A stretch of 64,000 nucleotides of DNA. Source: Chloroflexota bacterium (GTDB lineage: Bacteria; Chloroflexota; Dehalococcoidia; Lucifugimonadales; JADFKI01). Location: positions 1-64,000 of the forward strand of contig VXNZ01000014.1 of NCBI GenBank assembly GCA_009840355.1, in the 5' to 3' direction. Below the pieces are notes generated by a model. The model did not search any database. It saw nothing but the letters and a program-made list of their open reading frames with translations, and had not been told where the DNA came from. Of this stretch, positions 7,804-18,134 are shown in pieces. The position numbers were made by a program, and so were the translations under genes. How positions within the stretch are numbered: the stretch's first letter is position 1; every line of letters starts with the position of its first letter.

Positions 7804-9117
7804 TCAGATTCCTCCAGTGAACCTGTTCGGATTGAGTATGCCGTTGCCGTCGTACTGCGCCTTCAGGCGCCGCATCACTTTGATGGAAGCGCCAGTGTAG
7901 TCCCAGACATCGATGCCGTCTTTAACCGCAAGCGGCGCGCGCTCGACTATCAGCGATCCGCCGAGTTCGTGTATCGCCTGTCGCGCGTTCCGCACATGCG
8001 CGGTCAGATCGGCGTTCGTGTCGAACCAGTGCGCGTTTATCATACCATAGCCGGGATGCGTCGCGATTGCCGCGTCGCCGATTCGTTCGAGAGCGTCCAT
8101 CGCATCCGCGACATCGGTCGGCAATACGGCGATGCGCGCAGACAGCGCAGGCGCTTCGCCATCGGCATGCCCGAAATCTGCGAGTGTTGCCCAGAGCGCG
8201 CTTGATTCAGCGCCAATCGATTCCGTATGCGCCACTTGCGCCCGCTTTTCGATGACTGACAGAGCCTCGCTTTCCATGCGCCTCAATGTGCGCGGTCTGC
8301 TGCCAAGCCTGACTGCGAGCGTGTATGCGTTGCTACTCGCGGCGTCCGTGTAGTCGTCCATCGCCATGCCAGTTGCAGCCGCGCGGTTGAACGCGGTGAG
8401 AGCGATTGGCATTACGCCGCTGTTGAATATGCTCAGCGCCGCGCTCATGCAATCGGCAACGGTGTTGAATTGCGCCAGCAGCGTTGACTCTCGGCGCGGC
8501 ATTGGAGTGAGCTTGAAGGATACTTCCGTGATGACGCCAAGCGTGCCCAGCCCGCCGACGTGCAGTCGCGCCATATCGTAACCGCTGACATTCTTGACCA
8601 CATTGCCGCCGCTCTTCACATGCCTGCCGTCCGCTTGCACTGCCTTCATGCCAATGACGAGGTCGCGCGCGCTTCCGTACTGCCACTTCAGCGGACCGCT
8701 GACGCCCGCGGCCAGCGTTCCTCCAATCGTCGCTTTATTGGGCAGAGGAGCGTCCATTGGCAGAATCTGCCTATCTTCCACCAATGCATTGCGCAGTGCT
8801 GAGAGGGTGATTCCCGCCTGCACGACTAAGGTCAAGTCTGCAGAATTATGCTCCACTACGGCGTCCATCTCGGTCATGTCCGCAACAACGTCGAGACGCC
8901 GCACGCGATTGCCCATCGCCATTTGCGTGCCACCGCCGCGTGGTGCGACTGCTAAGCCTTCGATGTTGGCGAAAGCGAGCAGTTGGCTTAGCGCGTCTGC
9001 ACTGCGAGGCGAAGCAACGACTTGAGGAATAATGCCATCCACCGCATCCGAATCTATGCCGTCCCGGACATACGCCGCCCCGAGCAGCTCAGCGATGCGA
9101 TCAAGATTACTTGCCAT
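7804..9117 (-). CDS. glcE: Glycolate oxidase FAD-binding subunit GlcE
   Basis: This 437-residue FAD-linked oxidase subunit is part of the glycolate oxidase complex that makes glyoxylate from glycolate. The PCMH-type FAD-binding segment shows APRGGGTQM (about residues 58-66) and NKATIGGTLAAGVSG followed by GSARDLVIGMKAVQADG. GlcE is the shorter, more divergent paralogue of GlcD, and the order D-E-F supports the assignment. The ATG at 9117 lies 6 nt after the glcD stop, which implies translational coupling. Confidence 0.93.
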   Translation of the reverse strand: MASNLDRIAELLGAAYVRDGIDSDAVDGIIPQVVASPRSADALSQLLAFANIEGLAVAPRGGGTQMAMGNRVRRLDVVADMTEMDAVVEHNSADLTLVVQAGITLSALRNALVEDRQILPMDAPLPNKATIGGTLAAGVSGPLKWQYGSARDLVIGMKAVQADGRHVKSGGNVVKNVSGYDMARLHVGGLGTLGVITEVSFKLTPMPRRESTLLAQFNTVADCMSAALSIFNSGVMPIALTAFNRAAATGMAMDDYTDAASSNAYTLAVRLGSRPRTLRRMESEALSVIEKRAQVAHTESIGAESSALWATLADFGHADGEAPALSARIAVLPTDVADAMDALERIGDAAIATHPGYGMINAHWFDTNADLTAHVRNARQAIHELGGSLIVERAPLAVKDGIDVWDYTGASIKVMRRLKAQYDGNGILNPNRFTGGI

Positions 9118-9123
9118 CGAAGT

Positions 9124-10596
9124 CTATATCCAAGCATCCGCGCCGACGCGGGCTATCGCGCCGTGCCAGTGGCTGTGGTGGCCCGCCACTTCTCCGCAGG
9201 ACGCGCCGGTGGGGAATATCTTCGCCGGGTTGAGCATATCGCGCGTGTCGAACGCGGGCTTAAGTCGTGCCATCGCCTCCATGTCGTCGTCAGTGAACAT
9301 GAAGTCCATGTATTCCTGCTTTTCCAGCCCGATGCCGTGCTCGCCGGTCAGAACGCCACCCGCATCCACGCACATCCGCAGTATCTCGCCGCCGAGCGCG
9401 AGCGCCTTATCCGTATCACCCGGCTTGCGCTCGTCGAACAGAACTGACGGGTGCAGGTTGCCGTCGCCGGCGTGCAGCAGGTTAGCGATGGGATAGCCGC
9501 TGTCCTGCGACAGCTGCCGAATTTGCGAAAGCACTTCGACCAGCTTAGTTCGCGGCACTGTGCCGTCCACCAGCAGATAGTTCGGTGCGAGCCGTCCCAA
9601 CGCGCCCAGCACGCCTTTGCGTCCTGCCCAGAGCCGGTCGCGCGCTTCCTGACTTGTCGCTGTCCGAATCTCTATCGGGCCGAATTCGTTGCACACATTC
9701 TCAATTTCCTCCACCTCTTCCTCCACAGACTCGTGCAAGCCCTCGACTTCCACTAGCAGCACTGCGCCGGCATCCTCCGGGTAGCCCGCATTCACGGCAG
9801 GCTCTACCGCTTGGATGCAGAGGGCGTCCATCATCTCGATGGCGGCGGGAACGATGCCTGCGCCGATGATACCGGATACTGCGGCGCTCGCCTCACTCAC
9901 ATCGCGGAACACCGCGAGCAGCGTCTTGACCGCTTCAGGCTGGCGCAGCAATCGCACGATGACCTTCGTAACGATAGCCAGCGTACCTTCGGAGCCGATG
10001 AGGATGCCGCGCAGGTCGTACCCCGGTGTCTCGCGTGTGCGTCCGCCGACCCATTGAAGCGAGCCGTCTGCCATCACGACTTCCATGCCCAGCACGTGGT
10101 TTGTGGTTACGCCATAAGCAAGGCAGTGCGGTCCGCCTGAGTTCTCCGCGACATTGCCGCCGATGGTGCAAGCCTTTTGGCTGGACGGGTCAGGCGCGTA
10201 ACACAAGCCGTACTGCGACACATACTCGGTCAGGTGCAAGTTGATGACGCCCGGTTCAACGACTGCGATGCGGTTTTCCACATCCACTTCAAGGATGCGC
10301 GTCATGCGTGTGAGCGAGATTACAATGCCGCCGACCTGAGCGACCGCGCCGCCGCTCAGTCCGGTGCCCGCGCCTCTAGGTACGATGGGGACTTCGTTCT
10401 CTCGCGCAACCTTTACGACCGCCGAGACTTGCTCCGCATCTTCCGGCACGACCACGATGGACGGCATCGCCTTGTCCGCGGAGCCGTCGTACTCGTAAAC
10501 GATCAGGTCTTCAGGCTTATAGACGACATAATCGTCGCCGACGATTGCTTGCAACTGCCGGATGACTTCGATGCTTGCATAGTCCGTTGTCGCCAT
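9124..10596 (-). CDS. glcD: Glycolate oxidase catalytic subunit GlcD
   Basis: This 490-residue FAD-dependent oxidase oxidises glycolate (or a related 2-hydroxyacid such as D-lactate). Motifs are PRGAGTGLSGGAV (FAD-binding PCMH fold, about residues 95-107), GCTIGGN-like ACTIGGNVAENSGG, GSEGTLAIVTK, the C-terminal HAGDGNLHPSVLFD and GEHGIGLEKQEYM. The C-terminus runs about 25 residues beyond the usual LNP.KIFP ending with a His-rich tail (GHHSHWHG), unusual for the family. GGAG lies 8-10 nt before the ATG. It is first in the glcDEF operon. Confidence 0.94.
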   Translation of the reverse strand: MATTDYASIEVIRQLQAIVGDDYVVYKPEDLIVYEYDGSADKAMPSIVVVPEDAEQVSAVVKVARENEVPIVPRGAGTGLSGGAVAQVGGIVISLTRMTRILEVDVENRIAVVEPGVINLHLTEYVSQYGLCYAPDPSSQKACTIGGNVAENSGGPHCLAYGVTTNHVLGMEVVMADGSLQWVGGRTRETPGYDLRGILIGSEGTLAIVTKVIVRLLRQPEAVKTLLAVFRDVSEASAAVSGIIGAGIVPAAIEMMDALCIQAVEPAVNAGYPEDAGAVLLVEVEGLHESVEEEVEEIENVCNEFGPIEIRTATSQEARDRLWAGRKGVLGALGRLAPNYLLVDGTVPRTKLVEVLSQIRQLSQDSGYPIANLLHAGDGNLHPSVLFDERKPGDTDKALALGGEILRMCVDAGGVLTGEHGIGLEKQEYMDFMFTDDDMEAMARLKPAFDTRDMLNPAKIFPTGASCGEVAGHHSHWHGAIARVGADAWI

Positions 10597-10635
10597 TTCT
10601 CGCTCCGCTTGCTATGTGCTTGTGGACAACACAGA

Positions 10636-10664
10636 ATGATAATGGATTGGCAATACTGTTGCAA
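10636..10664 (-). promoter_or_regulatory. Likely promoter of glcDEF
   Basis: Read on the minus strand, TTGCAA (10664-10659) is followed by 17 nt and TATCAT (10641-10636). Transcription would begin about 35 nt before the glcD ATG. The rest of 10665-10866 shows nothing I can name. Confidence 0.4.
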
Positions 10665-10866
10665 ACGAATCGCGACCTGCCACCTCTGGCGTTGCGATAG
10701 ATAGGCGGCGTAGGGATTGGGCGTGAAAGTTATCTTGATTTAGGAGGGGCGTTGGCGGCAGTTGTCAGCACCTTGATGAAAACCTTCACTTCCACCGCAT
10801 CCCTATATGTGGACTCTGTGTGATTTGTTTGCCCTTGACTGCGATTGCTGCTGTCCTGTCGTAGCC

Positions 10867-11946
10867 CTACCTAAACTTGAATGTGCGTATTGCGGCGACA
10901 GCGGACATGACTATCCAGCCGCACAAGATGGCGAGTTCCAGCGGAAACTCCCAGAAGGCGGCGGAGTGCAAGACTACGCCTCTGACCATTGAAACGATGG
11001 GCGCAAGCGGCAGGTACTCGACGATAATACGCAAAATTGTGGGCAGATTTTCCACAGGGAAAAACACGCCGGACATGAACATCAAGGGCAGTCCGACGGC
11101 ATTGCCAAGACCGCTTGCCGCCGATACGGTCTTGGAGAACGCGCCGACCACGAAGCCTATGTTGAGGAACACGATGTTGCCCAGAGCGACCAGCAACGCG
11201 ATGTGCAAAAGGTTGCCTTCAACCGCGACGCCGAACAACAGCCAGCCGGTGGCGAGGATTATCGCCGCCTGAATGACGGACAAGACCAGCGCGGACAGCA
11301 CACGCGCCGCAAAGAACACGCGTACCCTCAACGGCGTGGCGAGTATCCGTATCAGGATGCGTTTTTCCCGATACGCCGCCATAGATGTGGCAACCCCAAT
11401 GATGGAGAAATTCATCACTCCCCATATTGCAAGGCCGGGAATCAGGAAGTCGATGTAGTCTATGCTGCGGCTGGATACGCCCTGCGGTGCGAGTTCTAGG
11501 CGGGTAGGGGCTTCCGCCATACGCAGATTGGCGCGGTCGACGAAACTCGACACCACACCCACTACAATACCGCTGAGCGGGTCTGAATCATCGTAGAGCA
11601 GCCAGATTTGTGCGGGTGGGTCGTCCGTAACGGTTGCCGCGAGATTTTCCGGTATGATTAGCAGGTGTCTCAGATCGCCTTCGCCAATATCTTGGCGCGC
11701 CTGCAATTCGTTGTCTCGCCTGACGATAACTAGACCGTCCACCTGCTCCAGATTTTCGATTATCTGCGCCGACATTCCATCCTGCGAGTAGTCTATGACC
11801 GCTAGGGTCTGCGCTGATTCGGTATCTCTGAAGAAGAGCCCGAACACGACGACGAACAAGAGTGGAAACGCTAGCGCCCAGAATAACGCCTGTCTGTCTC
11901 GCGCGAGCATCTTCAGGTTGGCGATTGTGAGATGGTAAAGCAGCAT
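10867..11946 (-). CDS. ABC-2 type transporter permease
   Basis: This 359-residue permease has an N-terminal membrane helix (ALFWALAFPLLFVVVFGLFF, about residues 22-41). An extracytoplasmic domain of ~140 residues follows, then about five more helices starting at DFLIPGLAIWGVM. This is the ABC2_membrane_3 architecture of exporters of drugs, lipids or polymers. It begins 13 nt downstream of the ATPase gene, so the two form one exporter as a 2+2 complex. The substrate is not evident from the sequence. Confidence 0.9.
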   Translation of the reverse strand: MLLYHLTIANLKMLARDRQALFWALAFPLLFVVVFGLFFRDTESAQTLAVIDYSQDGMSAQIIENLEQVDGLVIVRRDNELQARQDIGEGDLRHLLIIPENLAATVTDDPPAQIWLLYDDSDPLSGIVVGVVSSFVDRANLRMAEAPTRLELAPQGVSSRSIDYIDFLIPGLAIWGVMNFSIIGVATSMAAYREKRILIRILATPLRVRVFFAARVLSALVLSVIQAAIILATGWLLFGVAVEGNLLHIALLVALGNIVFLNIGFVVGAFSKTVSAASGLGNAVGLPLMFMSGVFFPVENLPTILRIIVEYLPLAPIVSMVRGVVLHSAAFWEFPLELAILCGWIVMSAVAAIRTFKFR

Positions 11947-11959
11947 GTCGTAAAGCGAA

Positions 11960-12961
11960 TCACTCCGTTAGCGCCCGTCCCGTGATGGACAGAAACACAT
12001 CCTCAAGATTGGATGGAACAACTTCGAGATGCGTCAGATTCACGCCTGATTTAGTTGCCCAATTCATCAGGGCAGGCACGGTCATGGATGCGTCCGTGGA
12101 CATCAGACGCGCACCGTTTTCGTCAGCCAGCGCCTCTTTCACACCCGCCAGTTCGTGCAGCTCCACTATGCGTTCTTTGCATTCTTCGCCGACCCTTATC
12201 CGGTAGGGAACGGGCAGGGAACGCACCAAGTTATCGGGGGTGTCCAAGGCGACTATCTTGCCCCTGTCCATAATGGCGATGCGGTCGCACAAGTACTCTG
12301 CCTCTTCCATGTAGTGTGTTGTCAGCACGACGGTGCACCCTGTGGAGTTTATAGACTGGACGAAATTCCAGAGACTGCGGCGCGCGCGGGGGTCGAGGCC
12401 TGTGGTGGGTTCGTCGAGGAACACCACTTCCGGATCGTTGACCAGCGTAGCGGCGATGCTGAATCGCTGCTGCTGCCCGCCTGAAAGCTTGTTGACGGTG
12501 GTGTTCGCTCTGTCTGCCAGATTGACTTGTTTAAGCAGTTCAAGGGTGGCGATTTTACGATTGTAGAACATGCCGAACAGGTCGAGTATCTCTTTGAGTG
12601 TGAGGTGGTCGAAGTATGCCGATGCCTGAAGCTGCACGCCGATGCGCTCTTTGACCTTTTGGGGTTCGCGCTGCGTGTCTATGCCAAGCACGGTTGTAGC
12701 GCCTGATGTAGGCTCGGTTAGACCTTCGATGCACTCCAGAGTGGTTGTCTTGCCCGCGCCATTGGGCCCCAGAATGCCGAGCACCTCGCCGCGCCGCACG
12801 TCGAATGATACGCCGTCAACCGCGCGTAACTCGCCGTAGTGCTTCGTGAGGTTATCGACTCGGATGACAATATCCGTTGCGTCGGTCAAGGTTGTAGCGC
12901 CTTTCGGGGGTGATGGCAGATGTACATTATGTGAGACCGCAGTGCTATATGTATCATTCAA
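11960..12961 (-). CDS. ABC transporter ATP-binding protein
   Basis: This 333-residue ATPase drives the adjacent ABC-2 permease. Motifs are Walker [10 protein letters not shown] (about residues 67-75), signature LSGGQQQR, Walker [13 protein letters not shown], and the switch His in [17 protein letters not shown]-terminal ~80-residue extension is typical of DrrA-like ABC-2 ATPases. The start is uncertain. The frame opens at TTG 12961, overlapping the end of the upstream gene by 8 nt, and another TTG 24 codons on is possible. The first ~28 residues look non-conserved. Confidence 0.92.
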   Translation of the reverse strand: MNDTYSTAVSHNVHLPSPPKGATTLTDATDIVIRVDNLTKHYGELRAVDGVSFDVRRGEVLGILGPNGAGKTTTLECIEGLTEPTSGATTVLGIDTQREPQKVKERIGVQLQASAYFDHLTLKEILDLFGMFYNRKIATLELLKQVNLADRANTTVNKLSGGQQQRFSIAATLVNDPEVVFLDEPTTGLDPRARRSLWNFVQSINSTGCTVVLTTHYMEEAEYLCDRIAIMDRGKIVALDTPDNLVRSLPVPYRIRVGEECKERIVELHELAGVKEALADENGARLMSTDASMTVPALMNWATKSGVNLTHLEVVPSNLEDVFLSITGRALTE

Positions 12962-14999
12962 CTAGCAGCCTTGCGAACGCCTGCGGATCGGTTACGGGCA
13001 GCTGACATACATAGTTTTCGCACACATACGCGGTCGCCTTGCCGTCGATCTTGCGCCTTTCGGTGAGCAGCGGTAACCCGGTGTCGTCGTCACCTTCGCT
13101 TGCGCATAGCAGGATGCGGTTTGGCACATAGTTGCGATATACTTCGGCGAGCAGTGAACCTGTCTCCGCATCATCGCGACCGCCGATTATCGCTACTTCC
13201 TTCGGGCGCGACAAATAGAAGTCCAGCGCGCCTAGCCATGTTCCAGCCGCAGTGGGGAATGTCATCATCAGCTGCCGAACGGATCGCAGCGCCTCGGACG
13301 CGCGTCGTTCCATATCGCCGTCTCCGCTAATCACAGCAAGCCGCAGCAGCACCGATACCGCCATAGAACTACCGCAAGGGATCGCGTTGTCGGTCAGGTC
13401 TTTCGGACGCACGACAAGTTGCTCGTGGTCGTGTCCCGTGTCGAAAAACTGCCCGCTTGCCGTATCCCAGAATAGCTCGATCATATCGTTGCCCAGAGTG
13501 ATGGCGGCGTCCAGTGTTTCCCGACTGAAGTTAACCTCGTGCAGCGCGAGCAAGCCATCTATCAGGAAGGCGTAGTCTTCGAGATAGCCGTTCAGCTTGG
13601 CCGTACCGTCCTTGTATGTGCGGAGGAGTCTGCCGTCGTGCAGCAGATTCGCCAGTAGAAACTCTGCGCTGTGCTCTGCGATGTCGGCGTAGTCGTCGCG
13701 TCCTAGCACTGCCGCCGCTTCTGCGAAAGCCGCCAGCGTCAACCCGTTCCACGATGTCAGAATCTTGTCGTCAAGGCCCGGCGCGATTCGTCGGTTGCGC
13801 ACTTCAAGCAGTTTGTCGCGCGATCGAGTCAGCAGTTCGCTAAACTCGGCGGCAGACAGCCCTTCGTCACGCGAGAGATTGGCGGCATCCATCGCCACGC
13901 GCAAGATGTTTCGCCCTTCGAAGTTGCCGTGCGGCGTAACGCCGTAGTAGCGACAGACTATGTCGCCGTCTTCCTCGCCGAGCGCGTCTTCGATTTCCTG
14001 GGGCAGCCAGATGAAAAACTTGCCCTCAACGCCCTCGCTGTCCGCGTCCTGCGCCGAGTAGAACCCACCTTCCGGTGATGTCATTTCGCGCCGAATGTAC
14101 TCCAGAGTTTCCTCTACGATGCGCCGGTACATCGGATTGCCGGTTATCTGGTAGGCATGTAGGTAGAGCCTGACGAGCAGGGCGTTATCGTAGAGCATCT
14201 TCTCGAAGTGCGGTACGAGCCAGAAGTTGTCCGTAGAATAGCGGTGAAATCCGCCGCCAATCTGGTCGTAGATGCCAGCCATCGCCATGCGTTGCAGTGT
14301 CAGCTCGACCATGTGCAGCGCGTCCGCGTCTTCGGTTCGTAGGTAGTGGCGTAGCAGGAATTCGTAGGTCATCGGCTGGGGGAACTTTGGCTGTAATCCG
14401 AAGCCGCCGTGCCTGTCGTCAAAGTCGCTTGCCGCCTTGCGCATCGCCAGACGCATAACTTCGTCCGTCAGCGGCTCAAAGCCCTGCTGCCCGACCGCCG
14501 CCATCTGCCGCATGCGTTCTAGCAGATGCTCAGTGTTCTGCATTATGTCGCTGCGATTGTTGCGGTATGCGTCCGAAATAGCCTCAAGGACGCGCGGGAA
14601 GCTCGGCATGCCGCCCCGGTCTTCAGGCGGGAAGTATGTGCCGCCGTAGAATGGCTTACCGTCCGGAGTCAGGAAGACGGTCATAGGCCAGCCGCCATGT
14701 CCGGTCATCGCCTGCACTGCCGTCATGTAGATGGAGTCGATGTCCGGTCGCTCCTCGCGGTCAACCTTGACGCTGACGAATCTGTCGTTCATTTGCGCCG
14801 CGATGTCCGCGTTCTCAAACGACTCGCGTTCCATCACATGGCACCAGTGGCACGCGGAATATCCCACGCTCAGCAGGATTGGCTTGTCCTCCACGCGCGC
14901 GCGTTCCAGCGCCTCATCGCCCCAAGGATACCAGTCCACAGGATTGTTGGCGTGCTGCAACAGGTACGGGCTGGTTTCGTTAGCTAGGCGGTTGGGCAT
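12954..14999 (-). CDS. Thioredoxin-domain protein of the YyaL/SSP411 (DUF255) family
   Basis: This 681-residue protein starts with a thioredoxin-like domain of the YyaL/spermatogenesis-associated protein 20 family: [21 protein letters not shown], then [15 protein letters not shown] with the CxxC-like CHWC, then [10 protein letters not shown] and [21 protein letters not shown]. The remainder is an alpha/alpha-barrel region resembling glycoside hydrolases ([34 protein letters not shown]-like). The biochemical role of the family is not established. It lies 33 nt after the selenoprotein candidate and overlaps the ABC ATPase, so all are probably one transcript. Confidence 0.93.
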   Translation of the reverse strand: MPNRLANETSPYLLQHANNPVDWYPWGDEALERARVEDKPILLSVGYSACHWCHVMERESFENADIAAQMNDRFVSVKVDREERPDIDSIYMTAVQAMTGHGGWPMTVFLTPDGKPFYGGTYFPPEDRGGMPSFPRVLEAISDAYRNNRSDIMQNTEHLLERMRQMAAVGQQGFEPLTDEVMRLAMRKAASDFDDRHGGFGLQPKFPQPMTYEFLLRHYLRTEDADALHMVELTLQRMAMAGIYDQIGGGFHRYSTDNFWLVPHFEKMLYDNALLVRLYLHAYQITGNPMYRRIVEETLEYIRREMTSPEGGFYSAQDADSEGVEGKFFIWLPQEIEDALGEEDGDIVCRYYGVTPHGNFEGRNILRVAMDAANLSRDEGLSAAEFSELLTRSRDKLLEVRNRRIAPGLDDKILTSWNGLTLAAFAEAAAVLGRDDYADIAEHSAEFLLANLLHDGRLLRTYKDGTAKLNGYLEDYAFLIDGLLALHEVNFSRETLDAAITLGNDMIELFWDTASGQFFDTGHDHEQLVVRPKDLTDNAIPCGSSMAVSVLLRLAVISGDGDMERRASEALRSVRQLMMTFPTAAGTWLGALDFYLSRPKEVAIIGGRDDAETGSLLAEVYRNYVPNRILLCASEGDDDTGLPLLTERRKIDGKATAYVCENYVCQLPVTDPQAFARLLVE

Positions 15000-15032
15000 T
15001 CTATTCTCCGTTACATCTGGGGCTTGCCGGTG

Positions 15033-16523
15033 CTACAGCCCGCTAATCTCCAGTGTGCTGACCTCTTGTGTGTTTAGGTCGGCGACTCTGACGGCGTGGT
15101 TGTTGGTATCGGCGATGTAGAGCTTGCCACGCGCCACGCTGATGCCGGCAGGCTCGTGGAACTGCGCGAATACACCCGCGCCGTCTTCGTGGCCAGGAGT
15201 GTTGACGCCGATGAACGATGTCGCGCCGCGCGTTGCCGGGTAGATGCGCTTGATTTTGTTGTTGTACGTGTCGGCGATGTACAGCACGCCATCGTGCAGC
15301 TCGATGCCGATGGGATGCTGCAGGCGCACCTCATCTCCGATGCCGTCCACATCCCCGAACTCGAACAGATGCAGGCCGACAATGGTGTTGACGGAGCCGT
15401 TTGTGTTTAAGTCCGCTGACCGCACTGCGCTTGTTTCGCTGTCTGTGAAGTATAATTTCTCGCCGTCGCTGACGATGCCGCTCGGCTGCGCTAGTTCCGC
15501 GTTGGCGAGCTGTCCATCCACGATGCGCTCGCGTCCGTTGCCAGCGAATGCCGAAACTTCCTGCGTGTTCAGGTCATAGCGCCATATTTGGTGAAAGCCT
15601 GCCATAGCGATGTAGAGGCTATCGCCTTCGAGCACGACATCCCATGGCGAACGCAGCTGTACGAAGCGCGCGTTGCCGCCGCGGTGGAACGATCTTGCCT
15701 GCTCGCCGGTGCCGGCGACGGTTCTTACGCTTTGATTTGCTAGGTCAACTGCGCGTATTGCGTGATTCTTCGTGTCGGCGACAAACAGTGTATCTCCCCC
15801 AAGTGCCATGCCCTGCGGATCGTGGAATTGCGCCTCGTCGAATGCGCCGTCGCGCAGCCCTTGCTTGCCGCTGCCGACGACATAGAGCGCATTTCCGCGC
15901 AAATCCGTAACCACGATGCGGTTGTGATTGGAGTCTGCTATGAACAGCCTGTCCGACCGTTCGTCCGCAAGTACCTTGCCGGGGAATGACAGCGGGCGCT
16001 CCCACTCCTTATCCTTTTCGAGCTTCAGCGTGATGGGCGTGCGGTTGACGAGCTGGTTGTTGTCGTACTCGGCTATCATTTTCGAAAGCAGGCTGTCCAA
16101 GTCAGCGACTGCGAACTCGCCTTCGTGCTTGCCCAGCACTTTACCTTCCGGGTCGATGAACATAAGCGTGGGCCAGGCGCGCGCGCCGTACTGCGACCAT
16201 ACCTCGAAGTCTTTGTCGTTGACGACGGGATGCTCAATCTCGTAGCGTAGCACCGCCTTGCGAACATTCTCATAGTCCTTCTCGGCGGCGAACTTCGCCG
16301 AATGTACGCCCACGACAATCATCTCGTCCGCGTACTTCTCTTCTAGTTTCCGCAACTGCGGAAATACATGCATGCAGTTGATTCAGCAGTATGTCCAAAA
16401 GTCTAGCACGACCACCTTGCCGCGCAGGTCCGCCATGGTCAGCGGCTTGTCGATGTTCATCCATTCCAGCCCGGCAGGAAAGTCGGGCGCGTTCACCTGA
16501 CCCGCGTACATTCTGGGACTCAT
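15033..16523 (-). CDS. NHLRC2-like thioredoxin/NHL-repeat protein with in-frame TGA at the CxxC position (selenoprotein candidate)
   Basis: A 497-codon frame runs from ATG 16523 (GGGAG 8 nt upstream) to 15033, interrupted only by TGA 16385-16383 at codon 47. The text before it is [10 protein letters not shown]...[14 protein letters not shown], and after it [22 protein letters not shown]2-type proteins normally read WTYCCINCMH, so the TGA stands exactly where the first cysteine of the redox CxxC belongs (U-I-N-C). The thioredoxin fold continues with the cis-Pro motif [14 protein letters not shown]. Residues ~170-490 form NHL beta-propeller repeats (e.g. [36 protein letters not shown]). A hairpin suited to a bacterial SECIS follows the TGA. 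If TGA stops translation, only a 46-residue peptide is made. A sequencing error (TGC to TGA) is the main alternative. It probably shares a transcript with tenA and yyaL. Confidence 0.8.
16347..16364 (-). promoter_or_regulatory. Candidate bacterial SECIS hairpin
   Basis: On the minus strand TTTCCGC, loop AGTT, GCGGAAA form a perfect 7-bp stem with a 4-nt loop. It begins 18 nt after the in-frame TGA, so the loop is 25 nt downstream. That fits the known bacterial layout: loop about 16-37 nt after UGA, with a G among the first two loop bases. It lies inside codons for FPQLRK. Confidence 0.6.
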
Positions 16524-16622
16524 CTTCGTCTCCCTCGCTCTGTGTCAATTCGCCTGTCGCGGTCGCGCCGCGTGGTTTCTTTTTCCGTTGTCAGTCGCCA
16601 TACGGTTGATTTTGTCAGCCTG

Positions 16623-17282
16623 TTACACGGGCCAGTCTTCCATCCGATACGCCATAGTCCAAAACATGAACTCATAGCGCGAGCTGGTGATGAACGCGCT
16701 GCGCATCGCCTCGCGCACCGCCGGACCTGATTTCGCCGCGAATTCGTCCACAAGCTCGCGCCACGCCGCAGTGCTTTCTTCAAGCAGCCCGTCGCGATAA
16801 GGCGCTGCCCAGTAGGTGAATACTGGGTGATCCGGTACATCAATCAGCTGACCGATTTCGTGGTAAGTCCATGGGCAGGGCAGCAACGCCGCCGCCGCCT
16901 CGCCAACGCCACCAGCCGATGCCGCCGTTTGCATGTGGTTGATGTAAGCCAAGTTTGTCGGCGACAGCGCGACAGCTTCAGCTTCGGCTTCCGTCATTTC
17001 CAGAAGATCGAACATCTTGCCGTGCAGCAGACGTTCCACCGGCGTGGTAATGCGCCGCGTGAGTCTGCGGAGTGTCGCCGAATCGGGTGCCTTCGACAGC
17101 GCGGTCGCCACGACCTGCCCGAATCCGGCGAGATAGTGGTAGTCCTGCTCGACATAGTAGCGGAACTTTTCCATCGGCAACGTCGCCGCTTGAATCTCCG
17201 CGAGAAACGGGTGCTCGAAAATCGCCTCCCAAATAGGCAAGGCTTCCTGCCGCAGTTCTGCCGAGAAGCTTTCAGTAGCCAT
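16623..17282 (-). CDS. tenA: TenA/thiaminase II-family protein
   Basis: This 219-residue all-helical protein belongs to the TenA family, which hydrolyses aminopyrimidine breakdown products of thiamine for salvage. Visible are YYVEQDYHYLAGF near residue 45, the active-site cysteine region ALLPCPWTYHEIG (the C of LLPCPW marks the TenA_C class), and the C-terminal YEFMFWTMAYRMEDWP. I chose ATG 17282 (MATESFS) with GGAGAG 6 nt upstream; an upstream frame extends nine residues further. No TPP riboswitch consensus is seen upstream. It leads a leftward gene row with the NHL protein, yyaL and the ABC pair, 99 nt from the next gene. Confidence 0.88.
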   Translation of the reverse strand: MATESFSAELRQEALPIWEAIFEHPFLAEIQAATLPMEKFRYYVEQDYHYLAGFGQVVATALSKAPDSATLRRLTRRITTPVERLLHGKMFDLLEMTEAEAEAVALSPTNLAYINHMQTAASAGGVGEAAAALLPCPWTYHEIGQLIDVPDHPVFTYWAAPYRDGLLEESTAAWRELVDEFAAKSGPAVREAMRSAFITSSRYEFMFWTMAYRMEDWPV

Positions 17283-17965
17283 CCGTCTCTCCTTGCTTGG
17301 CACCTTCATATTGCCAATGCGTTACAGAGTGTGCACCGTCATGCTGCGACAAATATAACACAGCAGGCGAAGACTCGCCGAAATTTCTTTCCGTGTCGCG
17401 GCTAGATTGTCCTACTCACAGGTGCGCTTCGGCTCTGTAAAGGAATCAGGGAAGTGAGTTAGGGAAGGGGATGTCCAATTGGAATGATCCCGGCGTCAAT
17501 GGGATGAATGGGTGATTGGGTTGTAAAAGTATAATAATTATTTTGTACAAAGCATAAAATAGGGTAGGGGAGTGGTTAGACGCCTGTACTGGCGGAATAG
17601 CTCCAACGGCGGATAGGGTCGCGCTCGGCGATGCTCATTGGTTTGGCGCATCTTAATAGTGCGGAAACCTATATGAATCGACTAGCAACCAAGAGGCGGC
17701 GCGGCGCGCCAAGATTTCCAACGACGACCGGCGCTGCAAAATGTGATTTGTCAAACTATAAATTGCTCGCGGATGCCTGACACTATGGCAGTGCCGAAAC
17801 TAAATCAAAACGCGAAGTAATCTCGACGAGCCGCGAGCCGTCGATTGGTAAGGTATCGACAGGATGTATCCGCACGAGTTCAGAAAATCCGTTGCTGTGT
17901 AGTATTGGAGAATGATTGTAGATGTGCTGGCCGATCGTAAAGCAGGGTAAGCTCAGGTACATTTA
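17283..17965. other. Long intergenic stretch upstream of tenA
   Basis: About 680 bases without a credible gene. Base composition is AT-richer around 17520-17560 (TATAATAATTATTTTGTAC). No tRNA, RNase P, tmRNA or riboswitch consensus is recognised. Together with the structured element to its right it forms the longest gene-free part of the window. Confidence 0.4.
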
Positions 17966-18113
17966 CCCATCGGTGCCCCAAATAAGCCCTCTGCGCGCGA
18001 TCTGGAGACGGGCTATTTTCGCGACTGGCGGGGGGAGATACGCCAATTTCGCTGATGCAGCAGTTTTGGTGGTGCTGAATGAGTAGTTGTTCATCTCACA
18101 GGGCGCCGATGGG
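17966..18113. ncRNA. Candidate structured RNA (or MITE-like element) closed by a 13-bp inverted repeat
   Basis: CCCATCGGTGCCC (17966-17978) pairs with GGGCGCCGATGGG (18101-18113). All 13 positions pair on the plus strand (one U-G); one C-A mismatch occurs on the minus strand. Inside are three smaller hairpins: AAATA(A)GCCC / GGGCTATTT, TGGCG / CGCCA, and CAGCA / TGCTG, giving a four-way shape. A promoter-like sequence reading left lies 22 nt to the right. There is no match to an RNA family I know. A mobile palindromic element is possible, but no target duplication is seen at the ends. Confidence 0.35.
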
Positions 18114-18134
18114 ACACATACTCTGAGTGTGAGC

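Noticed and set aside
16374-16523. Reading the NHL protein as starting at ATG 16373, after the TGA
   Set aside because: This would cut off the first thioredoxin strand and half of the CxxC motif, while a good Shine-Dalgarno and conserved sequence lie upstream of the TGA.
17283-17420. TPP riboswitch upstream of tenA
   Set aside because: Neither the CUGAGA nor the ACCCUUUGAACCUGA-type conserved boxes are present.
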